Shown here piece after piece: positions 20,901-28,346 of a DNA stretch of 64,000 nucleotides (the first letter of the stretch is position 1; each line of letters begins with the position of its first letter). The notes under the pieces are model-generated. The model made no database searches. It worked only from the letters and a program-made list of their open reading frames with translations, and was not told where the DNA came from. Source of the DNA: Novosphingobium sp. Gsoil 351. GTDB lineage: Bacteria > Pseudomonadota > Alphaproteobacteria > Sphingomonadales > Sphingomonadaceae. The translations under genes were made by a program, and so were the position numbers. Where the stretch lies: NCBI RefSeq assembly GCF_009707465.1, contig NZ_CP046120.1, positions 2,447,501 through 2,511,500 on the forward strand. The letters run 5' to 3'.

Positions 20901-21568
20901 TGCGCTTGTTAGCGCCGCTCGTGGCGGCGTCACTTCTGGCGACCGCGTGCACCTCGCCCGCGCTGGCCGAAGGCGTGGTCGCCACGCCTGCCGCCAAAGT
21001 CGTCGCCAACGAGAAGGGCCTGAAAACCGCCATCTTCGCCGGCGGGTGCTTCTGGGGCATCGAGGGCGTGTTCAGCCACATCAAGGGCGTGACCAGCGCG
21101 GTCTCGGGCTATCACGGCGGCGCCGCGGCCACCGCGACCTACGATCAGGTCAGCAACGGTGACACCGGCCATGCCGAGGCGGTCAAGGTCACTTACGATC
21201 CCGCGATCGTCCGCTACGACGAGTTGCTCCGCGTGTTTTTCGCGGTCGGCGCCGATCCGACGCAGCTCAACCGCCAGGGGCCCGATCACGGCACGCAATA
21301 TCGCACCGCGCTGGTCCCGATGAGCGCCGAGCAGAACAGGGTGGCTGCCGCCTACCTTGCCCAGCTCAAGACCTCAGGCCTGTGGAAGAAGCCGCTGGTG
21401 GCGCGGATCGAACGGGCGCAGGCGTTCTATCCAGCCGAGGCCTATCACCAGGATTTCATGAGCAAGAACCCCAACCACGGCTATATCCGGATGTGGGATG
21501 CGCCCAAAGTCGCCGGGCTCAAGCGGCTGTTTCCCGGCGAATACAAGGCAGCGTTTACACCGGGATGA
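20897..21568 (+). CDS. msrA: Exported peptide methionine-S-sulfoxide reductase MsrA
   Basis: The 223-residue protein reduces Met-S-sulfoxide in oxidised proteins. The catalytic motif AGGCFWGIEGVF places the nucleophilic Cys at residue 51, and VSGYHGG, HAEAVKVTYDP, GTQYRTA and FYPAEAYHQDF are all standard. An N-terminal signal (LLAPLVAASLLATACTSPAL) sends it to the periplasm; 'ATAC' could serve as a poor lipobox, or cleavage may follow 'PALA'. It is translationally coupled to the small gene upstream. Confidence 0.95.
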   Translation: MMRLLAPLVAASLLATACTSPALAEGVVATPAAKVVANEKGLKTAIFAGGCFWGIEGVFSHIKGVTSAVSGYHGGAAATATYDQVSNGDTGHAEAVKVTYDPAIVRYDELLRVFFAVGADPTQLNRQGPDHGTQYRTALVPMSAEQNRVAAAYLAQLKTSGLWKKPLVARIERAQAFYPAEAYHQDFMSKNPNHGYIRMWDAPKVAGLKRLFPGEYKAAFTPG

Positions 21569-21605
21569 GGACAGGGCGGGTGACGAACCCCGCGCCGTTC
21601 CCTAT

Positions 21606-22076
21606 ATGCCGCGCATGGCCCACCACCATGCCCACCGGGAACATACCGGCGACAGCCTGATCGCCGCCGCGCGCGGCGCGCTGACCGCCGCCGGCGAGCA
21701 GTGGACCGGGATGCGCGGCGACGTGTTCGAGGCGCTGGCGGTGCGCGACAAGCCGGCCTCGGCCTACGATATCGCGGAGACCGTCGGGGCCCGCCGCGGC
21801 AAGCGGGTGGCGGCCAATTCGGTCTATCGCATTCTCGACCTGTTCGTGCGGACCAACCTCGCCCGGCGGGTGGAAAGCGCCAACGCCTATCTCGCCAACA
21901 GCCACCCCGGCTGCCGCCACGATTGCATCTTCCTGATCTGCGACGTCTGTGGCCAGGCGACCCACATCGACGACGACCGTCTGACCGGGGCGTTGGTTTC
22001 CGCCGCGCACGACGCGGGCTTCGCCGAGATCCGCCCGGTGGTCGAACTGCGCGGACGCTGCGCGGAGTGCGGCTAG
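21606..22076 (+). CDS. Fur-family transcription regulator (Zur-like)
   Basis: The 156-residue protein has a His-rich start (HHHAHREH), an N-terminal winged helix (TGMRGDVFEALAVRDKPASA, then YDIAE) and the recognition helix region NSVYRILDLFVRTNLARRVE. Two CxxC zinc-site pairs follow (CDVCG and CAEC). The family includes Fur, Zur, Mur and PerR. The His-rich tail and 'CRHDCIFLICDVCGQ' favour a Zur-type role, which is inference. Either Met (21606 or 21615) could be the start. The stop overlaps that of the convergent GNAT gene. Confidence 0.85.
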   Translation: MPRMAHHHAHREHTGDSLIAAARGALTAAGEQWTGMRGDVFEALAVRDKPASAYDIAETVGARRGKRVAANSVYRILDLFVRTNLARRVESANAYLANSHPGCRHDCIFLICDVCGQATHIDDDRLTGALVSAAHDAGFAEIRPVVELRGRCAECG

Positions 22077-22612
22077 GTCAGCACCTTGCCCATCACTGCG
22101 CCGGGCACCGAAACGCCGTTCGCCGACAACCTCTCCGCCCGTTCGATCACGCGAAAGCCGCAAGCGATGTAGAGCGGCTCCCCCGCCGCCGTCGCCATGA
22201 GCTCCAACCGCTTGAAGCCCTCGTTCCGCGCGGCTTCCTCGCACAATGCCAGGATCAGCCGTCCGATCCCGCGGCGCGCATAGTGCGGATCGGTATACAT
22301 CGCCCGGATCCTTGCCGGTTCGCCCGCCGGGTCGAGCAGGCGGTCGTCGCGCAAGTCGGCGGCGTGGTTGCCGCCGTAGAGCGTCGCGCGCCGGCTCCAG
22401 CCGCCGCACCCGGCCAGCCTGGCCCCGTCCTCGATCACGAAGTAGGTGCCGTCCTCGATCAACTGGGTGTCCAGCCCCATGCTCTCGGCGCTGGCGGCGA
22501 TTTGCTCGGGCGTGAGATACGCCGTCTGCAACTGCGCGATGGCGCGCGCCATCAGCGCCGAGATCGCGGGGATGTCCTCCGTCCGGGCGAGGCGATGGGT
22601 GAATCCGGTCAC
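22073..22612 (-). CDS. GNAT-family N-acetyltransferase
   Basis: The 179-residue protein has the GNAT core: a first strand and helix (HRLARTEDIPAISALMARAI), motif A with the acetyl-CoA loop (YTDPHYARRGIGRLILALC, of the R/Q-x-x-G-x-G/A type) and the final strand LYIACGFRVIERAE. The substrate is unknown. Its stop codon overlaps the Fur-family stop on the opposite strand. Confidence 0.88.
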   Translation of the reverse strand: MTGFTHRLARTEDIPAISALMARAIAQLQTAYLTPEQIAASAESMGLDTQLIEDGTYFVIEDGARLAGCGGWSRRATLYGGNHAADLRDDRLLDPAGEPARIRAMYTDPHYARRGIGRLILALCEEAARNEGFKRLELMATAAGEPLYIACGFRVIERAERLSANGVSVPGAVMGKVLT

Positions 22613-22690
22613 CGCTCCTGTTTGCCCGGCGGGGAAGGGTGGTCAAGCCGCGCCCTTTCCCTTTGCCCGATGCTCGCCTAATCCTCGCGC

Positions 22691-24073
22691 ATGAAGGCGC
22701 TCGCCGATCCCGACCGCCTGCTCGGCGAAGGTCTCGCCGCGATCCGCGCGCAATATGCTATCCCGCCCGAATTCCCGCCCGAGGTGCTCGCCGAGGCGGA
22801 GACGACGAGGGATCGCGCACCCACCGCCCATGCCGATTGGACCGCGCGCGAATTCGTCACGCTCGATCCCGCGACCTCGACCGATCTCGACCAGGCCTTC
22901 GTCATCGAGGCGGCGGGTGCCGATCTGATTCTTCATTACGCGCTCGCCGACATCGGCTGGTTCGTTCCCGAAGGCGGGGCGATGGAGGCCGAGGCGTGGA
23001 AGCGCGGCCTCACCCTCTACCTCCCCGATGACCGCGCCCGGCTCTATCCGGCGGCGCTGAGCGAGGCCGCGGCCAGCCTGCTGCCCGACGGGCCGCGCCC
23101 GGCGATCGTGGCCAGCGTGCGCTGCGCTCCCGATGGCGCAGTGAAGCTCGCAGCGGTTACCCGCGCGGTGGTCCGCAGCCGCGCCAAGCTCGCCTACGAG
23201 AGCGTGGACATCGCGGCGGTTCCCCACCTCGCCGATTTCTCCGCGCGGATGCAGCGCGGCGAGGACGCGCGCGGCGCGGCGCGGGTCGATCCGCCCGAGC
23301 AGGAAGTTGAGCGCGCCGCTGACGGCAGCTACCGCCTGACGTTTCGGCCATGGCTGCCGAGCGAAACCGCCAACGCTTCGCTCTCGCTCGCCGCCAACAT
23401 GGCCATCGCCGACGCGCTGTTCGCGGCCCGCACCGGCCTGTTCCGCGAAATGGCCCCGCCCGACGACCGCGCGCTGGTCCGGTTGCGCAATACCGCCCGC
23501 GCGCTGGGCCTGACCTGGCCGGCCAACGCCACGCTGCCCCAGTTCGAGCGGACCGTCGACCCGCGGACTCCCCCGGGCGCGGCGTTCCTGCTCGCGGTGC
23601 GCCGCGCGGGGGGCGGCGCGCACTACCTGCCTTTCCAGGAGGGGCACGTCCCGTGGCACGCCGCCCTGGGCGCGACCTATACCCACGCCACCGCGCCGAT
23701 GCGGCGGCTGGCCGATCGCTATGTGCTCGAGGCGGTGCTTGAAATTGCCAACGGCCGCCCGCTTCCGCCCGCCTGCGCCGATGCCTTCGCCCGCTTGCCC
23801 AAAGTGATGGACGCCGCCGATGCGCGCGAGGGCGCGGTGGACCGCGCGGTGATCGATTTGGCGGAGGCCGCGCTGCTTCACGGCCATGAGGGCGAGACCT
23901 TCGCCGCGGTCGTGACCGACCTCGACGAACGCGGCGCGCGCATCCAGCTGTGCGACCGCCCGGTGGTCGCCCGCGTCGACGCGCACCGTGTGGCGAGCGG
24001 CGGCGACGTGCGGGTCCGGCTGATCGAGGCCGATCCGGTCAAGCGGGTGCTGCGCTTCGAACGCGTGAACTGA
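22691..24073 (+). CDS. RNB-domain ribonuclease (RNase II/R family)
   Basis: The 460-residue protein is a stripped-down RNase II-like 3'-5' exonuclease. The RNB signature is clear (TLDPATSTDLDQAFVIE, carrying the metal-binding Asp residues). It is followed by HYALADIGWFVPEGG, LYLPDDRARLYPAALSE and the C-terminal RRLADRYVLEAVLE and AVVTDLDERGARIQL. Cold-shock and S1 domains of RNase R are largely missing, so it is a short form found in sphingomonads. It precedes two tRNA genes. Confidence 0.88.
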   Translation: MKALADPDRLLGEGLAAIRAQYAIPPEFPPEVLAEAETTRDRAPTAHADWTAREFVTLDPATSTDLDQAFVIEAAGADLILHYALADIGWFVPEGGAMEAEAWKRGLTLYLPDDRARLYPAALSEAAASLLPDGPRPAIVASVRCAPDGAVKLAAVTRAVVRSRAKLAYESVDIAAVPHLADFSARMQRGEDARGAARVDPPEQEVERAADGSYRLTFRPWLPSETANASLSLAANMAIADALFAARTGLFREMAPPDDRALVRLRNTARALGLTWPANATLPQFERTVDPRTPPGAAFLLAVRRAGGGAHYLPFQEGHVPWHAALGATYTHATAPMRRLADRYVLEAVLEIANGRPLPPACADAFARLPKVMDAADAREGAVDRAVIDLAEAALLHGHEGETFAAVVTDLDERGARIQLCDRPVVARVDAHRVASGGDVRVRLIEADPVKRVLRFERVN

Positions 24074-24120
24074 TTGCGCACGCGCAGCTTTGCGGCTAAC
24101 CGGCCCCCTCACCGCGCCGA

Positions 24121-24194
24121 GGCCCGATGGCGGAGTGGTTACGCACCGGACTGCAAATCCGTTTACGCCGGTTCGATTCCGGCTCGGGCCTCCA
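24121..24194 (+). tRNA. trnC: tRNA-Cys (GCA)
   Basis: This is a 74-base cloverleaf. The acceptor arm GGCCCGA pairs with TCGGGCC, the anticodon loop CTGCAAA has GCA, and the T arm reads GCCGGTTCGATTCCGGC. U73 and an encoded CCA match tRNA-Cys identity. Confidence 0.97.
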
Positions 24195-24247
24195 GCGCGG
24201 CAAAAGCAATTGCAGACCCGGCCCCGCGCCGGTAGTCGGCAGCGCAT

Positions 24248-24323
24248 GCCGCTTTAGCTCAGTCGGTAGAGCACATCATTCGTAATGATGGGGTCACAGG
24301 TTCGAATCCTGTAAGCGGCACCA
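24248..24323 (+). tRNA. trnT: tRNA-Thr (CGU)
   Basis: This is a 76-base cloverleaf. GCCGCTT pairs with AAGCGGC, the D arm is AGCTCAGTCGGTAGAGC, the anticodon loop TTCGTAA has CGU, and the T arm is CAGGTTCGAATCCTG. CCA is encoded. It lies 53 bases after tRNA-Cys. Confidence 0.97.
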
Positions 24324-24460
24324 CTTTTCAATAGCTTAGCCCCGCACAAAGGGCGGATTCTCGATTTTCCGGCAGAACGACGCGGTTGACCGAGCCGTCG
24401 AGGGTGTCCGGCGTCCGTGAACGCGGTTCTGGACCGCCGAGCCTTGCGGAGAGCTGCCTT

Positions 24461-24820
24461 TCAGACCAGCAGCGGTTCGGTCTCGGCCTTCGCCTTGGCT
24501 TTGGCGAGGAAGTCGACCTGCTCGGCGACGATCTCGCAGCCGTGCCGGACCTGGCCTTCGCTGTCGGTCCAGCGGGTGTAGTGGAGGCGGCCGGTGACCA
24601 TGATCATTGTGCCCTTGGCGACATGCTCGGCGACCGCCTTGCCGATGCCGTTGAAGCAGGTGACGCGGTGCCACTCGGTTTCGGACTGGCGCTTGCCGTC
24701 CGCGTCCTTCCAGTTGCGGCTGGTGGCGAGCCAGACGCTGGTGACCGTTGCGCCGTTGGGAAGATTGCGAATCTCGGGGGCGTTGCCGACGAAGCCGACG
24801 AGGGTGACGGTGTTCTTCAT
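24461..24820 (-). CDS. ssb: Single-stranded DNA-binding protein, short accessory form
   Basis: The 119-residue protein is an SSB OB fold: KNTVTLVGFVGNAPEIRNLP, WLATSRNWKDADG, TEWHRVTCFNGIGKAVAEHV and KGTMIMVTGRLHYTRW. It lacks the Gly-rich linker and acidic DDDIPF-type tail that housekeeping SSB uses to recruit repair proteins; it ends AKAKAETEPLLV. Such short SSBs are usually on mobile or accessory DNA. GAAAGGACACAATC gives a good ribosome-binding site for the ATG at 24820. The next 330 bases upstream are non-coding and structured. Confidence 0.88.
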   Translation of the reverse strand: MKNTVTLVGFVGNAPEIRNLPNGATVTSVWLATSRNWKDADGKRQSETEWHRVTCFNGIGKAVAEHVAKGTMIMVTGRLHYTRWTDSEGQVRHGCEIVAEQVDFLAKAKAKAETEPLLV

Positions 24821-24846
24821 GATTGTGTCCTTTCGAAGCTTTGCTC

Positions 24847-25094
24847 GTCCAAGGGACCATTCCCTTCGACCGAGCCCCGAAAGGTCCGATCGGCGGACGG
24901 GCCCTCACCGCGCGGCACGCGCGGGTAACTCCATCCGAGGGGGTGGAGCGGGCAGGCAGGCGGAGCCTTGCCAACACGGCCCCCATGAATGCAGGTTGCA
25001 GAGCCCTGCGACAAGCGGACAGGGGCGCTCGTCAGGTCATCGAACGGGGATTGTCCATGACGCGGCAAAGCTGCGAGGACTTGGGTCCATGGAC
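24847..25094. ncRNA. Candidate rod-like structured RNA between ssb and hipA
   Basis: The 330 bases between ssb and hipA have no convincing gene but fold into nested helices. GTCCA (24847) pairs with TGGAC (25090), and GGACC (24854) with GGTCC (25084). TCCCTTCGA (24861) pairs with TCGAACGGGGA (25040) through a 2-base bulge. CGAGCCCC (24871) pairs with GGGGCGCTCG (25022). Inside lie GTCCG/CGGAC (24884-24898) and CTCCA/TGGAG hairpins. A CAATGC/GCATTG hairpin at 25124-25139, followed by a pyrimidine-rich stretch, could end a + strand transcript. The strand is not settled, and it resembles no RNA family I can name. Confidence 0.35.
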
Positions 25095-25150
25095 ACCGAA
25101 CGCTCGGCGCCATGTGGGTGAGTCAATGCCCGTGCATTGGCATCTTCCCT

Positions 25151-26413
25151 TTAGGGGTTGCTCGTCGCCAGTCGAAAGCATGTCGCAAAGCGCTGTTGAT
25201 CGGCTGCTCCGAGGCCCGCCTCGCCGAACAATGGCTGCCAGCGCGCGGCGACTATGGATCGCATCTCGCCAACCAGCGCGATCGCGTCCTCTGCCGACAG
25301 ATCGAATGCCGCAGCGCCCTGCAGGGCGTTCTCGAGCGTCGCGTTGCGACCCTGAGGTCCGACCCCCAAGACAAGCCGACGCTCCAGCCCGACCTGGGGC
25401 TTGGGCACGACGTCATAGAGTGGGGAAAGCCGCCAGCGCGTGCCATCGAGAAGAAAGCCGTGATTGCGAAGGTGGTCGTCGTCGTTCGTGACGAGGATGT
25501 TGAACACCATCCGCCGGAAGAGCTCATGCAGATCCTGTCGCACGGCGCTGCCATGCTGGCGAATGACGCCGGCAAGATCGGCATAGCTGAACAGGCTGAC
25601 CTCACTCTCGTGCGCGGCGAGCATCGTCAGTCCTGACACAAACGGACGACGTTCCGTCCAGCTGCCATGCGCGCTGCTATGCACAACGCGGTCAAAGCGT
25701 TCGATCAGGTAGATGTCGCGACCGAGCACGTGCTCGAAGCCGAGCGCCGGAACGTTGAGCCCGCATTGCGCCGCAAGGCGCATGGTGGCTAATTCGACCC
25801 GGCATTCGGGAAAGCTGTCGTTGCGGGCCTGGAACTTGGCGATCCACGGCTGATCGCCAATCTCGGTCGAGGCCTTTGGCCTGGCACCACCCAGCGACGA
25901 TCCTGCGGTAAGCAACCGCCGGAGATTTTCGTCGAGCTGGTCGACATGCTGGGCTCGTTCGGCGGCCTCGGACAACTCCTCCAGCGTGAAATGCTCGCCG
26001 GGCGCGTTGCCATCGCCCCATGGGGTAAGACGCTCCGGGCGGGCCGGAGTGGGTCCGAACGCTAGCGCGCCGACCCGGTGCTCACCCGACGCCAGGATCA
26101 GGTCGATGCCGGTGGGCGTCCGATCTCCGGTCGCCTTGTACATGAGGTATTGGCCCCAGCCGTCGGGTGCCGCGTCGCGGATGCCGCTGAACACCGCAAA
26201 ACCCTCTTCCGTCCGGAAGGTGCGATCGGTGCCAGGGGCGGGAAGCGGTAAGCTGACCGGGTCGATTGGAATTCGATCCGGTCGCTCGAGATAGCGCCTG
26301 CCGTAGGCAAATGTCGCGAATGCGGCGCGCGGCTCTTCCGTCATCACCAGCAGCCCGGCGGGAACCGGGCCCTCCGGGAAGTGAACGAAGACGTAAGTGC
26401 GAGCGACGGCCAT
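25151..26413 (-). CDS. hipA: HipA-family toxin kinase
   Basis: The 420-residue protein is a type II toxin of the HipA Ser/Thr kinase family, whose classical members phosphorylate aminoacyl-tRNA synthetases and trigger growth arrest. Seen here: an N-terminal HipA-N segment (YVFVHFPEGPVPAGLL and FAYGRRYLERPD), a Gly-rich loop (TAGSSLGGARPKA), WIAKFQA with the ATP-binding Lys, YLIERFDR and the catalytic NILVTNDDDHLRNHGF. SPLYDVVP carries the metal-binding Asp. The start at ATG 26413 lies 7 bases after the hipB stop. The final part is intact. Confidence 0.92.
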   Translation of the reverse strand: MAVARTYVFVHFPEGPVPAGLLVMTEEPRAAFATFAYGRRYLERPDRIPIDPVSLPLPAPGTDRTFRTEEGFAVFSGIRDAAPDGWGQYLMYKATGDRTPTGIDLILASGEHRVGALAFGPTPARPERLTPWGDGNAPGEHFTLEELSEAAERAQHVDQLDENLRRLLTAGSSLGGARPKASTEIGDQPWIAKFQARNDSFPECRVELATMRLAAQCGLNVPALGFEHVLGRDIYLIERFDRVVHSSAHGSWTERRPFVSGLTMLAAHESEVSLFSYADLAGVIRQHGSAVRQDLHELFRRMVFNILVTNDDDHLRNHGFLLDGTRWRLSPLYDVVPKPQVGLERRLVLGVGPQGRNATLENALQGAAAFDLSAEDAIALVGEMRSIVAARWQPLFGEAGLGAADQQRFATCFRLATSNP

Positions 26414-26420
26414 GAGGCGC

Positions 26421-26762
26421 CTAGAAGTCCAGCTCGTCGCCGGTCGGCGCGTGGGTCTTCTTCGGCAGTCGGGCAAGATCCTCGCTGATGCCGGCGCTGT
26501 CGCTGTCCGGCGCAACGAGTTCGGCAAGACGCGAGGTCATGCCTAGCACGAGCAGTGCGCTCGCCAGCACCGCGAGCCCAACCGTCGGATCACCCGCTTC
26601 GAGCCTCTGGAGTGTCTGGACGGAAACCAGCATGCGTTCTGCCATAAGCCTTTGGGGCAACTTGCGGCGGCGGCGCGCGAGCGCGATGTTCTTCCCCAGT
26701 TGCCCAATGGCCCGGAGACTCTGAGGGGGAAGCCCACTGGCAGCTCGAGATGCACGCGACAT
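26421..26762 (-). CDS. hipB: HipB-like XRE-family antitoxin
   Basis: The 113-residue protein has a helix-turn-helix of the Cro/C1 type (IALARRRRKLPQRLMAERML, then VSVQTLQRLEAGDPT) and a C-terminal tail (KKTHAPTGDELDF) that would dock on the toxin. It would neutralise HipA and repress the operon through the inverted repeat directly upstream. The order antitoxin then toxin with a 7-base gap is the usual hipBA arrangement. Confidence 0.88.
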   Translation of the reverse strand: MSRASRAASGLPPQSLRAIGQLGKNIALARRRRKLPQRLMAERMLVSVQTLQRLEAGDPTVGLAVLASALLVLGMTSRLAELVAPDSDSAGISEDLARLPKKTHAPTGDELDF

Positions 26763-26771
26763 TTAATTCGC

Positions 26772-26814
26772 ATGACATATCATCTCTCAATTGTCAATTG
26801 GCATGATATGTCAT
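26772..26814. promoter_or_regulatory. hipBA operator: perfect 12-bp inverted repeat
   Basis: ATGACATATCAT (26772-26783) and ATGATATGTCAT (26803-26814) are perfect inverted copies 19 bases apart, starting 10 bases before the hipB ATG. Each arm is itself nearly palindromic. A TTGACA hexamer on the minus strand (26797-26792) lies between the arms, so a repressor bound there would block the promoter. The A/T-rich patch stands out from its surroundings. Confidence 0.75.
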
Positions 26815-26815
26815 T

Positions 26816-28015
26816 CTAATTACAAATGTTGGTCGTTTTGCGAAGTTCATCCAGGTAATCGCTCCACCACTGGTGCATCGCGACGCGTTCTTCCCAGTAG
26901 CGGCCACGGTTGTAGATGCCGCGGACCGCGTCCTTGTCGGCATGCGCTAGCGATCGCTCGATCGCGTCAGGCTTCCACTTGCCGCTCTCGTTGAGAAACG
27001 TGGAGGCTGTGGTCCGCAAGCCATGCGCTGTAATCTCGCCGACGGCATAGCCCATGCGCCGAAACGGCTGGTTGATCGTGTTCTCGCTGAGCGGGCGCTT
27101 GAACGTATGAAATGCGGGAAAGACATACCCTTCGGGCCCCGTAAGCTCGTGAAGCTCGCGCAAGTACGCTACCACCTGTCGCGACAGCGGCACGGCGCGC
27201 GGGCGCGGCATCTTCATACGCGCGGCCGGGATCTTCCACGTCGCCGCCTCGAGATCGAACTCGGTCCATGTCGCTTGGCGAAGCTCGCCGGGACGGGCCA
27301 TGACATGCGGGGCCACCTGCATTGCGATCCGGGCGATCGCGTGGCCAGCGTAGCTGTCGATCGAGCGCAGCAACTCGCCCACGGCCTCGGGTTCGAGCAT
27401 CGCACCATGGTGCTCGGTCTTTGGCGTGATCAACGCGCTGCGCAGGACCGAGGTGGGGTCGATCTCCGCCCGTCCGGTCGCGACCGCGTAGCGGAACACT
27501 CGGCTCGCGAACGAACGGCAGCGCCGCGCGGTCTCGTGCTTTCCCTTGGCCTCGATGCGCTTGAGCGCGGCGAGCACCTCGACGGGCTTGAGCTCGGCCA
27601 CCGAGGACTTGGCGATCGGCGCGAGCTGCTCGAGCAACCAGTTGGCCTTGGTCGTCGTGGTGTCCGCGCGACCCTCGGCCACCATCTTGTCGATGTATTC
27701 CTTGGCGAGATCTCCGAAGGTGTTGGCCCCGTTGAAGACTGCCAGCAGCTTCTCGCGCTTGCGCTCGACTGCCGGATCGATGCCGTCAGCCAACCCGAGC
27801 CTTGCCTCATCGCGCTTGCGCCGTGCCTCTGCCAGTCCGGCCTCGGGATAACGGCCGAGTGCGATGCGCTTTTCCTTGCCGAGGCGCCTGTACTTGTAGC
27901 GCCACAGTTTGGAGCCGGTGGGGTGCACCTCAAGATACAACCCGTGACTGTCCGAGCATTTGTAGATTCGATCCCGCGGCTTGAGCGCGCGAATCTCGAC
28001 ATCCTTCAGGGCCAT
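26816..28015 (-). CDS. int: P4-type tyrosine integrase
   Basis: The 399-residue integrase has the N-terminal DUF4102 arm-binding domain (ALKDVEIRALKPRDRIYKCS and LYLEVHPTGSKLWRYKYR), a SAM-like core-binding domain and a complete catalytic set. These are Arg in ARPGELRQATW, HGLRTT, His in SLAHADKD and the Tyr nucleophile in IYNRGRYWEE. It would integrate and excise the island, usually at a tRNA gene. The start codon lies 245 bases from the 3' end of tRNA-Leu, the expected position for this integrase class. Start at ATG 28015 (MALKD) rather than further upstream. Confidence 0.93.
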   Translation of the reverse strand: MALKDVEIRALKPRDRIYKCSDSHGLYLEVHPTGSKLWRYKYRRLGKEKRIALGRYPEAGLAEARRKRDEARLGLADGIDPAVERKREKLLAVFNGANTFGDLAKEYIDKMVAEGRADTTTTKANWLLEQLAPIAKSSVAELKPVEVLAALKRIEAKGKHETARRCRSFASRVFRYAVATGRAEIDPTSVLRSALITPKTEHHGAMLEPEAVGELLRSIDSYAGHAIARIAMQVAPHVMARPGELRQATWTEFDLEAATWKIPAARMKMPRPRAVPLSRQVVAYLRELHELTGPEGYVFPAFHTFKRPLSENTINQPFRRMGYAVGEITAHGLRTTASTFLNESGKWKPDAIERSLAHADKDAVRGIYNRGRYWEERVAMHQWWSDYLDELRKTTNICN

Positions 28016-28098
28016 CGACCAATTCTCCGTCATTTTGACGGTCTTGGCCCCAAAACGCCCGCCTTTCTGCGGATTTTCAGCACATCCAGGCGACAAAC

Positions 28099-28164
28099 GG
28101 GCCATCGGATCGAGCGGGCCATGGGATGGCCCTTCTCATGGCCCGTTTTCGCTTGGGATGGCCC
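28099..28164. repeat. Five copies of a 7-mer upstream of the integrase
   Basis: GGGCCAT occurs at 28099 and 28116, and its complement ATGGCCC at 28126, 28138 and 28158. All lie between int and tRNA-Leu. Nearby at 28201-28226 CAAAATGGCAGA and TCTGCCGTTTTG form an imperfect palindrome. These could be arm-type sites for integrase or an excisionase; that is inference from position. Confidence 0.45.
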
Positions 28165-28259
28165 GAAATCGCCTTGGACGCCTAGGGACAAAACCAAGGA
28201 CAAAATGGCAGATTTCTGCCGTTTTGCCGATGGTTTTGGGATGCCCTGAGGCGAACAAA

Positions 28260-28346
28260 TGGTGCCCAGAAGAGGACTCGAACCTCCACGCCCTTGCGAG
28301 CGCCAGCACCTGAAGCTGGTGCGTCTACCAATTCCGCCATCTGGGC
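28260..28346 (-). tRNA. trnL: tRNA-Leu (CAG)
   Basis: This 87-base class II tRNA reads on the minus strand. GCCCAGA pairs with TCTGGGC, the anticodon stem-loop is CCAGC TTCAGGT GCTGG with anticodon CAG, a long variable arm (CGCTCGCAAGGGCG) follows, and the T arm reads GGTTCGAGTCC. CCA is encoded. Its 3' end faces the integrase, so it is the likely attachment site. Confidence 0.97.

Noticed and set aside
24121..24323. tRNA-Cys or tRNA-Thr as the island attachment site
   Set aside because: No partial copy of either tRNA 3' end is visible near the integrase, which sits beside tRNA-Leu instead.
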